A stretch of DNA of 34,654 nucleotides, from positions 1 through 34,654 of the forward strand of contig JANXWY010000099.1 in assembly GCA_025350905.1 (NCBI GenBank), written 5' to 3'. Numbering within the stretch: the stretch's first letter is position 1; each line of letters opens with the position of its first letter. Positions 27,052 through 34,448 of this stretch are shown here, piece by piece. Origin of the DNA: Verrucomicrobiota bacterium (lineage in GTDB: Bacteria > Verrucomicrobiota > Verrucomicrobiia > Limisphaerales > JADLHS01). Under the pieces are notes generated by a model. The model saw nothing but the letters and a program-made list of their open reading frames with translations, was not told the origin of the DNA and ran no database searches. The translations under genes and the position numbers were made by a program.

Positions 27052-27209
27052 GGCGGGCGTCTCGCCTGCCGTAGAGCCGGTGCGTCCCGCCCGGCGGAGG
27101 AGGCGCACCCATGCAACAGGCGCGTCGAAAATTTCGCGTGCCTTGACAAGGTCGGACGTCCTTTCCGGGCGGCAAGATGCCGCCCTCTCCGGCCGGCGAG
27201 ACGCCTGCC
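27052..27209. repeat. Inverted repeat pair GGCGGGCGTCTCGCC / GGCGAGACGCCTGCC
   Basis: The two 15-bp arms (27052-27066 and 27195-27209) match in reverse complement except for one base. They bracket a separate hairpin at 27167-27185. Both are in the 283-bp gap between the adenosyltransferase and the reductase and look like a dispersed repeat family common in PVC genomes. Confidence 0.5.
27167..27185 (-). terminator. Short hairpin downstream of the adenosyltransferase
   Basis: GGGCGGCA (27167-27174) and TGCCGCCC (27178-27185) form a perfect 8-bp stem with a 3-base loop, 44 bases after the adenosyltransferase stop on the minus strand. There is no T-run. It may end that transcript or be part of the dispersed repeat. 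Confidence 0.4.
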
Positions 27210-27228
27210 GCTACATTCGCCGCCCGGC

Positions 27229-27771
27229 TCACGCCGGCTTCGCCGCCTTCGTCTCCACCCACCGCGCCAGCAGCCAGAGTAAATCCGCCAGGCGGTTGAG
27301 ATAGATGATGATTTCGGAATTTTGCAACTGATCCACCTCCTGCAACGCACACACCCGGCGCTCCGCCCGGCGACAGACGGTCCGCGCCCCATCGAGCGCC
27401 GCCGAGCTCAAGCATGCGCCGGGCGTGGCCCAACCTTTGAAAGAGACACTTTGCGCCTCCACCTCCAGGACCAAGGCGTCCAGTTTGTGGGTCAACTGCG
27501 AGGTGACCAGCGTGTAACCGTCCTTCACGTAACGCGGCAAATCCTCCACTGCGGTCGCCAACTCGCCCATGAGCGTGACGAGGTCCCGCTGGATCAGGAG
27601 CAGGTTGTCGCGGAGGAAAGCCTGCTCTGCCGTGGCCCGGGCCAGGCCGAGCGCCGTGTTCAATTCATCGACGCAACCGTACGCTTCCACGCGTGGATGA
27701 CATTTCGAGACGCGCCGGCCATACATCAAGGCCGTCATCCCTTTGTCGCCGGTTTTGGTCACAATACTCAT
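27229..27771 (-). CDS. pduO: Cob(I)yrinic acid a,c-diamide adenosyltransferase, PduO type
   Basis: The enzyme transfers the adenosyl group of ATP to cobalt(I) corrinoids to make adenosylcobalamin. The PduO-family signature is complete. The N-terminal ATP-binding TKTGDKGMTALMYG is followed by RVEAYGCVDELNTALGLAR. The middle helix has LVTLMGELAT. The second nucleotide segment is ARTVCRRAERRV, with the basic residues that contact the triphosphate, and the end is YLNRLADLLWLLARWVE. Length 180 is normal. The cytoplasmic enzyme implies use or salvage of B12 in this organism. No other cobalamin gene is in the window. It is downstream of the amidase gene in the same orientation. Confidence 0.95.
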   Translation of the reverse strand: MSIVTKTGDKGMTALMYGRRVSKCHPRVEAYGCVDELNTALGLARATAEQAFLRDNLLLIQRDLVTLMGELATAVEDLPRYVKDGYTLVTSQLTHKLDALVLEVEAQSVSFKGWATPGACLSSAALDGARTVCRRAERRVCALQEVDQLQNSEIIIYLNRLADLLWLLARWVETKAAKPA

Positions 27772-27789
27772 GGGTTCTAGTTCCGGTTC

Positions 27790-27825
27790 TTACTCTTAAT
27801 CTTAATCTTAAACTTGATCTTACTC
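27790..27825. repeat. Hexamer tandem repeat upstream of the adenosyltransferase
   Basis: Six units of a degenerate hexamer occur in a row: TTACTC, TTAATC, TTAATC, TTAAAC, TTGATC and TTACTC. On the minus strand this purine-rich tract lies 19 bases before the start codon, so it would be in the leader of the adenosyltransferase mRNA. Nothing else is visible in the 110-bp gap. Confidence 0.65.
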
Positions 27826-27881
27826 CGCTGTTTACTGCTAAGGATCAAGCGAGCGCATCAGGTTGTGATCAAGCCAGCCAT

Positions 27882-28868
27882 TCACCGCTCCACGGCTTGC
27901 TTGTAGTTCTGAATCCCTTCGGTAATGGCCCGCGCCATCTGCCGACGGTACTCGGCGGTAAAAATTTTTTTCCCCTCTTCGGGATGGGACAGAAAGCCCG
28001 CCTCGATGAGGACGGCGGGCATGGTCGCCTCGCGCAACACCTCAAAGCGCGCGCGCCGCACGCCGCGATCGTCGCTTTGCAACCCGCGCAGGAGGGCCTT
28101 TTGGATTTGATACGCGAGCAGGAGGTTCTTGCCATTGGTGCGATTGCCGGGGAACGCGCCCGTCTGCACGCCCTCCCCGCGGGCGTTGGTCGACGCCGCA
28201 CCGGCGGGCGTCAGGCAATACACCTCCGAGCCGCGCGCCTCCCCGCGTCCGCTTTCGGCGGCGTTGAAGTGCAGGCTAACGAACAAATCCGCATTGGCGC
28301 GGCGCGCGAAATCCGGACGATCGGAACGTTCGACAAAATTATCGCTCGTCCGGGTGAGCAACACTTTGAAGCCGGCTTGTTTGAGCTGATCGCGCAATTC
28401 GAACGCCAGCCGCAGCGTGTAATCCTTCTCCTGGCGACCCGGGAGCCGGTTGCCGGGGTCTTTGCCACCGTGCCCGGGATCGAGGCAGATGGTCTTGAGG
28501 CGCTTCCCCGGCGGACTGAGCCCGGGCGACAGTAACGGATGCAAGGTGGCCTCCACATCGAGTTGCGAGACATACCAGTCGCCGGCACGGGCCGCCAACG
28601 GGTAGAGCAGCCAGACCTGCAGCCCATTAACGCGAGCCTCCCGCGAATCCACCGTAAACTGCAAACGCGTCGTCCGATTCGTGAGCAGGAACGATTCGTC
28701 ACGTTTAAGCCAGCGCCAGCCCAAGCCTTGCCAGCGCGCCCATTCCGCAAGCCGGACGTAGCCCGTGTCGTGGAGGCGAGCCGTCAATGGTTGCGCCCGC
28801 GCACACCGCGGCGCCGCGAGACCGACGCAAATCGTCAGCCAGAGCGCAACCGGGTAAACACCTTTCAT
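27882..28868 (-). CDS. N-acetylmuramoyl-L-alanine amidase (Amidase_3)
   Basis: The enzyme cleaves the amide between muramic acid and the peptide stem in the periplasm, for daughter-cell separation or wall recycling. A signal peptide (VALWLTICVGLAAPRCARA) is followed by about 100 residues of an AMIN-like or SH3-like region. The zinc-dependent amidase domain starts at about residue 125. Its ligands are His in CLDPGHGGKDPG (about 132), Glu in RQEKDYTLRLA and His in FVSLHFNAAE (about 198). The catalytic Glu is in LIEAGFLSHPEE (about 288). The domain carries a loop (SEVYCLTPAGAASTN) typical of AmiC-like enzymes. It follows the GNAT-aminotransferase gene by 54 bases and is probably in the same operon. 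Confidence 0.92.
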   Translation of the reverse strand: MKGVYPVALWLTICVGLAAPRCARAQPLTARLHDTGYVRLAEWARWQGLGWRWLKRDESFLLTNRTTRLQFTVDSREARVNGLQVWLLYPLAARAGDWYVSQLDVEATLHPLLSPGLSPPGKRLKTICLDPGHGGKDPGNRLPGRQEKDYTLRLAFELRDQLKQAGFKVLLTRTSDNFVERSDRPDFARRANADLFVSLHFNAAESGRGEARGSEVYCLTPAGAASTNARGEGVQTGAFPGNRTNGKNLLLAYQIQKALLRGLQSDDRGVRRARFEVLREATMPAVLIEAGFLSHPEEGKKIFTAEYRRQMARAITEGIQNYKQAVER

Positions 28869-28922
28869 GACCGCGCACTCTGCCCCGCCCCCAGGCCACC
28901 TTCAAGGCAAATGGCGAATCCC

Positions 28923-30584
28923 TCAGCCCGCCGGGCGCAATAAGTCGCCGCGCTGAGGGCGCGATGGCTCCCGACCAACGCGCCGCAAAGCGTTCAGCAG
29001 CGCGTCCGTTTTCTCGCGGGCAATCTCGCCCATGAGGCAGATCTGAATCCAATTGTTGCGTCGGAGATATTCGCTGTGGTAACTGAGCAGGAAGCCCGCT
29101 TCCTGCATCAACCGGCCGAGGGTTAAGGAATTTAATTCCGGCGGAAGCGCGACGGTGATGACGGCCGGCGAAGTCCGCGCCGCGCCGCCGACGAGGTCAA
29201 AGTTCAACTCCTGGAGTTGCACCCGCAACCGGGCGGAAGTTTCCTGGAGCTCGGCATAGCGTTGCTCCCAATCGACGCCCCGCACCGCCGCGTTGAGCGC
29301 ATGCAGCAAATTCGACGAAAACGTGAAGGGCACCCCCGCCGCCGCCGCGTAGAGACCGAGATCGAGATAGCAGGGCAATGGCGCGTTCGCGGACTGGACG
29401 GGGTGCTGATAGAAGACCATCGCGACGCCCGGATACGCGCGCAGCCCCTTCCCGCTGGCACCGGACGCGAGATGCACGCCAGTAAGATCCACCGGCAACG
29501 TGCCCAAACTGCTGATGGCGTCGAGACAAAGTTTGGTGCCGTATTGACTACACAAGAGTTTGAGCGCGGCGAGGTCGTTCAGCACGCCGGTGGAAGTTTC
29601 GCAGTGTGCGCACCAGAGCCAGGTGGGGGAAGGAACGTCGGCAAGTTTGGCCGCCACCTGCGCCAGATCCAGCGGCGCGCCCCAAGAAAACTCCAGATGC
29701 TCGAAGCGCAGCTGGAACCGGCGCGCATGATCCGCCAGGCGCACTCCAAATTCGCCGTTGCTTAACACGAGGCCCGGGCCAGGCCCCAATGAAAGCTGGG
29801 CCGCTACGACATCATTCGCCAGAGTCCCCGAGCCGAGCAAAAGCGCGACGTGAGCCATCTGGGTGAGGTCGCAAAGCGTCTGCTTGGTGTTCTCCACCTC
29901 GGCTGTGAAAGCGTCGGCGCGGTGTGATTCCGGGGCCTGTTCGAAAGCACGACGAACTTCCCGCCGCACCGCCACCGGGCCGGGCAGAAAATTTACCGCG
30001 CTCGGCTGAAAGGATCTGGCCGGGGCTGAGCGGAGGAATTCGCGGGCGGTAACTTCAAAGGTTTCCAAGGTGACAAACATGGGCTGGAAGCGCGCGTCCC
30101 CCGTGCCCACCACCGGACCAAACGGTACGAAACCAAGGTGCTGGTACAACCGGGCCTGCCGCAGCGTGCCGGAAATGATCGCCAGATCGTAGCCTCTCTC
30201 AATCCCGTGCTGCCACAGCAACGCCAGCAGGCCGGACAGAATCTGGCCACCGCGCGCGCCACGATATTTTGAGTCAATCGCCAGCAAACGAATTTCGCAA
30301 ATGCGACGACCAGCCGGCAGGTGGCGATCGAGCTCAGGCAATTTCTGGTCGAGCGAGAACGGGCGATGACCACGCGCCGCCAGCATGCCGACGATTTTCT
30401 GGTTGGTGAGGCAGATCAAATAAGTGTTCTCCGCGTGGAATTTGTCCACGAGCCGATGCGTGGGTGAAGCCTGATGTTGCGGAATCTCCTCGACGAAGGT
30501 GCGATAGTTGAGCCGGTGGATCTGCTCGAACTCCCAGTCCTCGGCGGCAAATTTGAAAATAAGGGGGGAAGGAGTACGACTCAT
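28923..30584 (-). CDS. Fusion of a GNAT-type acyltransferase with a class-V PLP aminotransferase
   Basis: Residues 1-190 form a GNAT-like domain with AENTYLICLTNQKIVGMLAA, RICEIRLLAIDSKYRGARGG (the CoA-phosphate loop RGARGGQ) and RLYQHLGFVPFGPVVG. The fold has the extra FRPFSLDQ-like segment and length seen in N-acyl amino acid or acyl-homoserine-type synthases. Residues 197-553 are a class-V aminotransferase of the alanine-glyoxylate/aspartate family: VNFLPGPVAVRREVRRAF, LLLGSGTLANDVVAAQLS, CHCETSTGV-type segments, LCLDAISSLGTLPVD and the PLP Lys in SGASGKGLRAYPG (about residue 379). Each half looks intact. The start overlaps the PlsY-like gene by ATGA. The role is unknown to me. An acylated amino acid or lipid head group is a reasonable guess from the gene pair. 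Confidence 0.82.
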   Translation of the reverse strand: MSRTPSPLIFKFAAEDWEFEQIHRLNYRTFVEEIPQHQASPTHRLVDKFHAENTYLICLTNQKIVGMLAARGHRPFSLDQKLPELDRHLPAGRRICEIRLLAIDSKYRGARGGQILSGLLALLWQHGIERGYDLAIISGTLRQARLYQHLGFVPFGPVVGTGDARFQPMFVTLETFEVTAREFLRSAPARSFQPSAVNFLPGPVAVRREVRRAFEQAPESHRADAFTAEVENTKQTLCDLTQMAHVALLLGSGTLANDVVAAQLSLGPGPGLVLSNGEFGVRLADHARRFQLRFEHLEFSWGAPLDLAQVAAKLADVPSPTWLWCAHCETSTGVLNDLAALKLLCSQYGTKLCLDAISSLGTLPVDLTGVHLASGASGKGLRAYPGVAMVFYQHPVQSANAPLPCYLDLGLYAAAAGVPFTFSSNLLHALNAAVRGVDWEQRYAELQETSARLRVQLQELNFDLVGGAARTSPAVITVALPPELNSLTLGRLMQEAGFLLSYHSEYLRRNNWIQICLMGEIAREKTDALLNALRRVGREPSRPQRGDLLRPAG

Positions 30585-31228
30585 GGTGCGGGATCAGGCG
30601 AATGCGGGACTGGACGTCGGCGTCCGGCGAATTCAGGAATCTCCGCCCTCAGATTTTTCCGGTGCGCAAACCAGACCACGGCGATCAGGCCGCCGACCAG
30701 AACGACTTGCGTACCATCCTGGCGAAACCACCAAACGGTAAATGGCAGGACGAGATAAGCCAACAGTCCCGGCAAAACCGTCCGCCGCATCAGCGCCCAC
30801 AAGACCGCGAAGGCCGCTAGATAGATCAGAGCGGAGTGCCATTCAAAGATCAGCAACCCGCCGAGCGAAGTGGCCACGCCCTTCCCGCCGCGAAAACCAA
30901 GTTGCACCGGCCAGACGTGCCCCATGGTGACGGCCAGCAAAGCCATTGCCGCCAGGACTTCCTGGCCGGTCAAATGTCTCGCGATCCAGACCGCCAGCGC
31001 ACCTTTCCCAAAATCGGCCAGCAACGTAATGCCCAGACCACTCCGCCCCAGCACCCGGCCCACATTGCGCGCGCCAATGCTGCCGCTCCCCATTTCGTGA
31101 AGGTCGCGACCGGTCTGGGCCCGCACGAGATAGTAACCGAGGCAAACGCAACCGAGCCCGTACGCCCCACCCAGATACGCCAACCCGTGGAGTGCGCCTG
31201 TTGATTGCATTTGCCCGGACCAAGCCAT
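30581..31228 (-). CDS. plsY: PlsY-like glycerol-3-phosphate acyltransferase
   Basis: PlsY transfers an acyl group from acyl phosphate to glycerol-3-phosphate, the first step of phospholipid synthesis, in the inner membrane. The 215-residue protein has about five to six membrane segments. The first catalytic block reads GSGSIGARNVGR (about residues 47-58, usually GSGNxGATN), the second FRGGKGVAT (about 109-117) and the third AHRKNLRAEI (usually HRxNIxR). The changes in the first block (Asn to Ser and Thr to Arg) are unusual, so a paralogue with another acceptor cannot be excluded. An N-terminal extension of about 20 residues precedes the first membrane segment. The stop overlaps the start of the GNAT-aminotransferase gene. 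It is transcribed divergently from the methyltransferase. Confidence 0.85.
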   Translation of the reverse strand: MAWSGQMQSTGALHGLAYLGGAYGLGCVCLGYYLVRAQTGRDLHEMGSGSIGARNVGRVLGRSGLGITLLADFGKGALAVWIARHLTGQEVLAAMALLAVTMGHVWPVQLGFRGGKGVATSLGGLLIFEWHSALIYLAAFAVLWALMRRTVLPGLLAYLVLPFTVWWFRQDGTQVVLVGGLIAVVWFAHRKNLRAEIPEFAGRRRPVPHSPDPAP

Positions 31229-31616
31229 GTTTGAAAAATCGCACGGAGTTCGCCTCCGTCAGTCGAGAGCTCACCACACGCGGTTTTGCGGATTAAAGCG
31301 AAAGACCGCACCGCGAGCGAGAAGTTTCTTGACCCAGACGGGAGGGACGCGGTTCCCCCCCATTTGGGCTGGACCGAGCGCGAAGCAACTCACAGCCGAC
31401 GAGGCGGCGGGGTCACTCCCACCCTCACCCTGTGCCCGGGCACTGAGCCCAGCCAAATTTAGATCGGTTCGATGTGCGCCGGCGAATGGCGCAGGTCGCC
31501 GGCGTGAATCAAACGCCGGAAGGTGCCGAAAATCACCTGCGCTTGAAGCCAAACTTTTCCAAGGCCCACGTCGGAGCTTGCTCGGACGCACAATCATTGT
31601 TCTTATTTCCGCCGAC
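31229..31616. other. 388-bp divergent intergenic region
   Basis: This separates plsY from the methyltransferase. The methyltransferase frame is open back to 31227, but that part is Arg/Pro-rich without any domain and looks like chance. A stretch near 31406-31443 (CCCACCCTCACCCTG followed by a GCCCGGGC palindrome) is repeat-like. I see no RNA gene or clear promoter. Confidence 0.4.
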
Positions 31617-32984
31617 ATGTTACCTAGTTTCACCCAACCGCTGCTGTTGGATTTGAGTCCAGCGAACCCCGGTTTACCGCGGCCAATGACGATTGATTTG
31701 GCTTCCGAACTCGCCGCCTTCCGGGAATTTGGCCAAGCCACGCGCCAAATTTTCACGCAGAGCGAAGCCGGTTCGACGCCAACGTTCGTCAACGAATTCT
31801 GGACCGCCCGCCAGCGCCAGGCCAGCTCGCTCCAGGAAGTCTCCTATCGGGCCTGCTTCAAACCCCAACTCCCGCGCTTCTTCATCGAGCGGCTCACCCA
31901 ACGCGGGGAGGTCGTTTATGATCCGTTCATGGGGCGGGGTACGACGCCGATTGAAGCCGCGCTGCTGGGGCGGGTCCCGTTTGGTAACGACATCAATCCG
32001 CTCAGTCTTACCTTCACCCGTCCGCGACTGCGCCCGCCTTTACTCGCCGAGCTCGCTGCGCGGCTGGCGGAGATTGACCTCACGGACCACGACGAATTTC
32101 CAGAGGACTTGCTGGTCTTCTACCATCCGGAAACCCTGCGCGAAATCTGCGCGTTGAAAAAGTATTTCCTCTCCGCGCGGCGCCCGGCGCCTCTGCGAGG
32201 GGATGAACTTGCGACCGGAAAACTTTCAGGACCGCTTCCGCGGCTGAAGCGCGCGGCGCTGCAGCGGACCGCATTCCTGGACCCGCTCGATGATTGGCTT
32301 TGCATGGTCGCCCTGAATCGGCTCACCGGCCACTCCTCCGGATTCTTTTCCGTGTACACCCTGCCCCCCAATCAGGCCGTTTCCATCAAAGCCCAACGCA
32401 AAATCAACGAGAAGCGAAACCAAGTCCCGCCGCGCCGCCTCGTGCCACCCATCCTGCTCAAAAAATCCAAACAGCTGCTTGGCGATGTCACCCCCTCGGT
32501 GCGCGACCAGCTGGCCGGCGTGGCGGCCCGCGCGCAATTCACCAACACCGCGGCCGACCGCACGAGCGAACTGCCCGCCCAATCCGTGACGCTCGTCGTG
32601 ACCTCGCCGCCATTTCTCGATGTCGTCCAATACGCGGACGACAATTGGCTACGCTGCTGGTTTCTCGGGATTGACCCCAAAACCGTCGCGCTCACGGTGC
32701 CTAAAAAGCTCGAAGTTTGGGCGGCGGCCATGACCTCGGTTTTTCACGAGCTGCACCGCGTTTTGAAACCCGGCGGCCACATCGCCTTTGAAGTCGGCGA
32801 AGTTCACGGTGGCAAAACGAAACTGGAGGAGACGGTGCTGCCGTGCGGCGTCGCGGCCGGCCTCGAACCGGTGCTGGTGCTCGTCAACGATCAGACATTT
32901 ACCAAGACGGCCAACTGCTGGGGCGTGGACAACATGAGCAAAGGGACGAACACCAACCGTATCATCTTATTTAGGAAGCGTTGA
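31617..32984 (+). CDS. Orphan DNA methyltransferase (N4-cytosine/N6-adenine type)
   Basis: The enzyme methylates a DNA base with S-adenosylmethionine. The cofactor-binding motif I reads YDPFMGRGTTPIEAALLGR (about residue 100) and leads into GNDINPLS. About 220 residues later come the catalytic motif IV, TSPPFLDVVQYADDNWLR (about 329), and a following HELHRVLKPGGHIAFEVGEV. The order I, a long middle part, IV fits alpha-type enzymes, with the target-recognition region between them. TSPPF allows either N4-cytosine or N6-adenine as the product. I chose the ATG at 31617. The next in-frame ATG (31686) would drop 23 residues before the first conserved segment, and neither has a clear ribosome-binding site. 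No restriction endonuclease gene is adjacent. Confidence 0.8.
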   Translation: MLPSFTQPLLLDLSPANPGLPRPMTIDLASELAAFREFGQATRQIFTQSEAGSTPTFVNEFWTARQRQASSLQEVSYRACFKPQLPRFFIERLTQRGEVVYDPFMGRGTTPIEAALLGRVPFGNDINPLSLTFTRPRLRPPLLAELAARLAEIDLTDHDEFPEDLLVFYHPETLREICALKKYFLSARRPAPLRGDELATGKLSGPLPRLKRAALQRTAFLDPLDDWLCMVALNRLTGHSSGFFSVYTLPPNQAVSIKAQRKINEKRNQVPPRRLVPPILLKKSKQLLGDVTPSVRDQLAGVAARAQFTNTAADRTSELPAQSVTLVVTSPPFLDVVQYADDNWLRCWFLGIDPKTVALTVPKKLEVWAAAMTSVFHELHRVLKPGGHIAFEVGEVHGGKTKLEETVLPCGVAAGLEPVLVLVNDQTFTKTANCWGVDNMSKGTNTNRIILFRKR

Positions 32985-33131
32985 GGTTTGGCAGGCGATC
33001 CGGCGGCGCCGAGTCACGACACCACACACAATACGGCGACGAAGACTGCCACCGCGCGGGTGGGTTTACCTGGCCCCGTGCATTCAGTCAGGGCTGCTTG
33101 CACGCCGGAGTCGCCGCGGCGCGGGTCGAGA

Positions 33132-34337
33132 TCAAAGCAGCTCTGGATGCATCAACAAATCGGCCACCCGACCCAGCAACCGGCCCGCCGCGCCGCCATC
33201 GAGGACCCGATGATCAAAGCTCAGCGTCAGATGTGATTCGGTCACGGGAACACATTGGGAGTTGGCTTCGTCCCAGCGCACCACTTTGCGGCCGGCCCCC
33301 ATGCCCAGCACGAGGTTTTGTTCCGGCAGCGGAATCGGCGTCGCGAGCGTCAGGCCGAACGTGCCATAATTCGTCACCGTGGCGATGGAGCCCCCGGTGG
33401 CATCCAGGGGGAGCTTGCGCTGGCGAGCGAGTTCGATCAGGTGATTGTACCTTTCGACCAGATCGGCGAGTTTCTTTTGGTCCGCGTTGCGGATCACTGG
33501 AACGAGCACGCCGTCTTCGACTTCGACGCCAAAGCCCAAGTCAATGGCCGAGGGATGCACAATATTATTCCCGATCAGTCGGCCGGCCGGTGCACTGTTT
33601 TCCGAAAGCGCGATGGCCAGCGCTCGCAAACCGTATAACGCGGGGCCGGGCTTCGGCACCTGGGCCTTGCGATGCGCCAGCAAACGATCCATGAGCACGG
33701 GCATGCCGACCGTCGCGAGCGGTCGCGTCCAACTGCGCCGCATTGCATCCGCTACGGCGACGCGCATCGAAGAAGCCGGCGTGAGCTTTTGCTTTTCCAG
33801 ATTGCTGATGTACCGCTCGAAGTCCTCGACGGTGACGCGGCCCGCCGCCCCGCTCCCCGCCAGACCTGCGAGGTCAGCCGCGTGGAGGCCCAGTTCGTGC
33901 ATGCGCGCCTTGAGTCGCGGCGACATGTACCCCGCCCCGACGGCATGCGCGGGCACCGGTAAGCCCCGAATTGTGGGCTGCACCTGCGCTTGTTGCGTGT
34001 TCGGGATGTTACCGGACAGCGGGAGGGTGGGCGCGGATTGCGATCGGGCCTTGTCAAGTTGCGCCGTGTCGAGGCCGAGACGGGCGGCCTCTGCCGGGGT
34101 CACTTCAATCTGACCCAGCGAGCCGCCGACGGGATAACTCTCGCCGAGTTGAACGGTAAATTGCTCGATGCGTCCGCACGCCGGCGCGACCAGGTTCATG
34201 GTCGCCTTGTTGGTCTCGACTTCGATGATGTCCTGATCGGCTGCGACCGTATCGCCCGGCTGGACCAGAAAATTAATGATGGTGGCTTCGGCGATGGATT
34301 CACCCAGCTGGGGCATGATGATGGGTACGTGCGGCAT
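33132..34337 (-). CDS. pdhC: Dihydrolipoamide acyltransferase E2 of a 2-oxoacid dehydrogenase complex
   Basis: The E2 core transfers acyl groups from lipoyl to CoA. The order is one N-terminal lipoyl domain (PIIMPQLGESIAEATIINFL, with the lipoylated Lys near residue 44 in EVETNKATMN, where most E2s have ETDKA), a linker, and a peripheral-subunit-binding domain (SPRLKARMHELGLHAADLAG, SGAAGRVTVEDFERY). The catalytic domain follows (about 190-401), with IATVTNYGTFGLTLATPIPL and the active-site HRVLDGGAAGRLLGRV (His near 379). Its 401 residues suit a pyruvate or branched-chain E2, and the substrate is decided by E1. The E1 beta end lies 111 bases upstream on the same strand. Confidence 0.92.
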   Translation of the reverse strand: MPHVPIIMPQLGESIAEATIINFLVQPGDTVAADQDIIEVETNKATMNLVAPACGRIEQFTVQLGESYPVGGSLGQIEVTPAEAARLGLDTAQLDKARSQSAPTLPLSGNIPNTQQAQVQPTIRGLPVPAHAVGAGYMSPRLKARMHELGLHAADLAGLAGSGAAGRVTVEDFERYISNLEKQKLTPASSMRVAVADAMRRSWTRPLATVGMPVLMDRLLAHRKAQVPKPGPALYGLRALAIALSENSAPAGRLIGNNIVHPSAIDLGFGVEVEDGVLVPVIRNADQKKLADLVERYNHLIELARQRKLPLDATGGSIATVTNYGTFGLTLATPIPLPEQNLVLGMGAGRKVVRWDEANSQCVPVTESHLTLSFDHRVLDGGAAGRLLGRVADLLMHPELL

Positions 34338-34448
34338 GGTTCAAAGTGGGTTGATCGAACGGTGGCGACTGGAAGCGGGACCCGGTGCGCGATCCCAACC
34401 CTCCAATCCGCCACCGCTGAATAGTTTTAAGTTCATGGGCCTGGGCGG

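Noticed and set aside
31227-31616. N-terminal extension of the methyltransferase frame back to 31227
   Set aside because: Arg/Pro-rich, no domain, overlaps the plsY start, and includes repeat-like sequence. The start was set at 31617.
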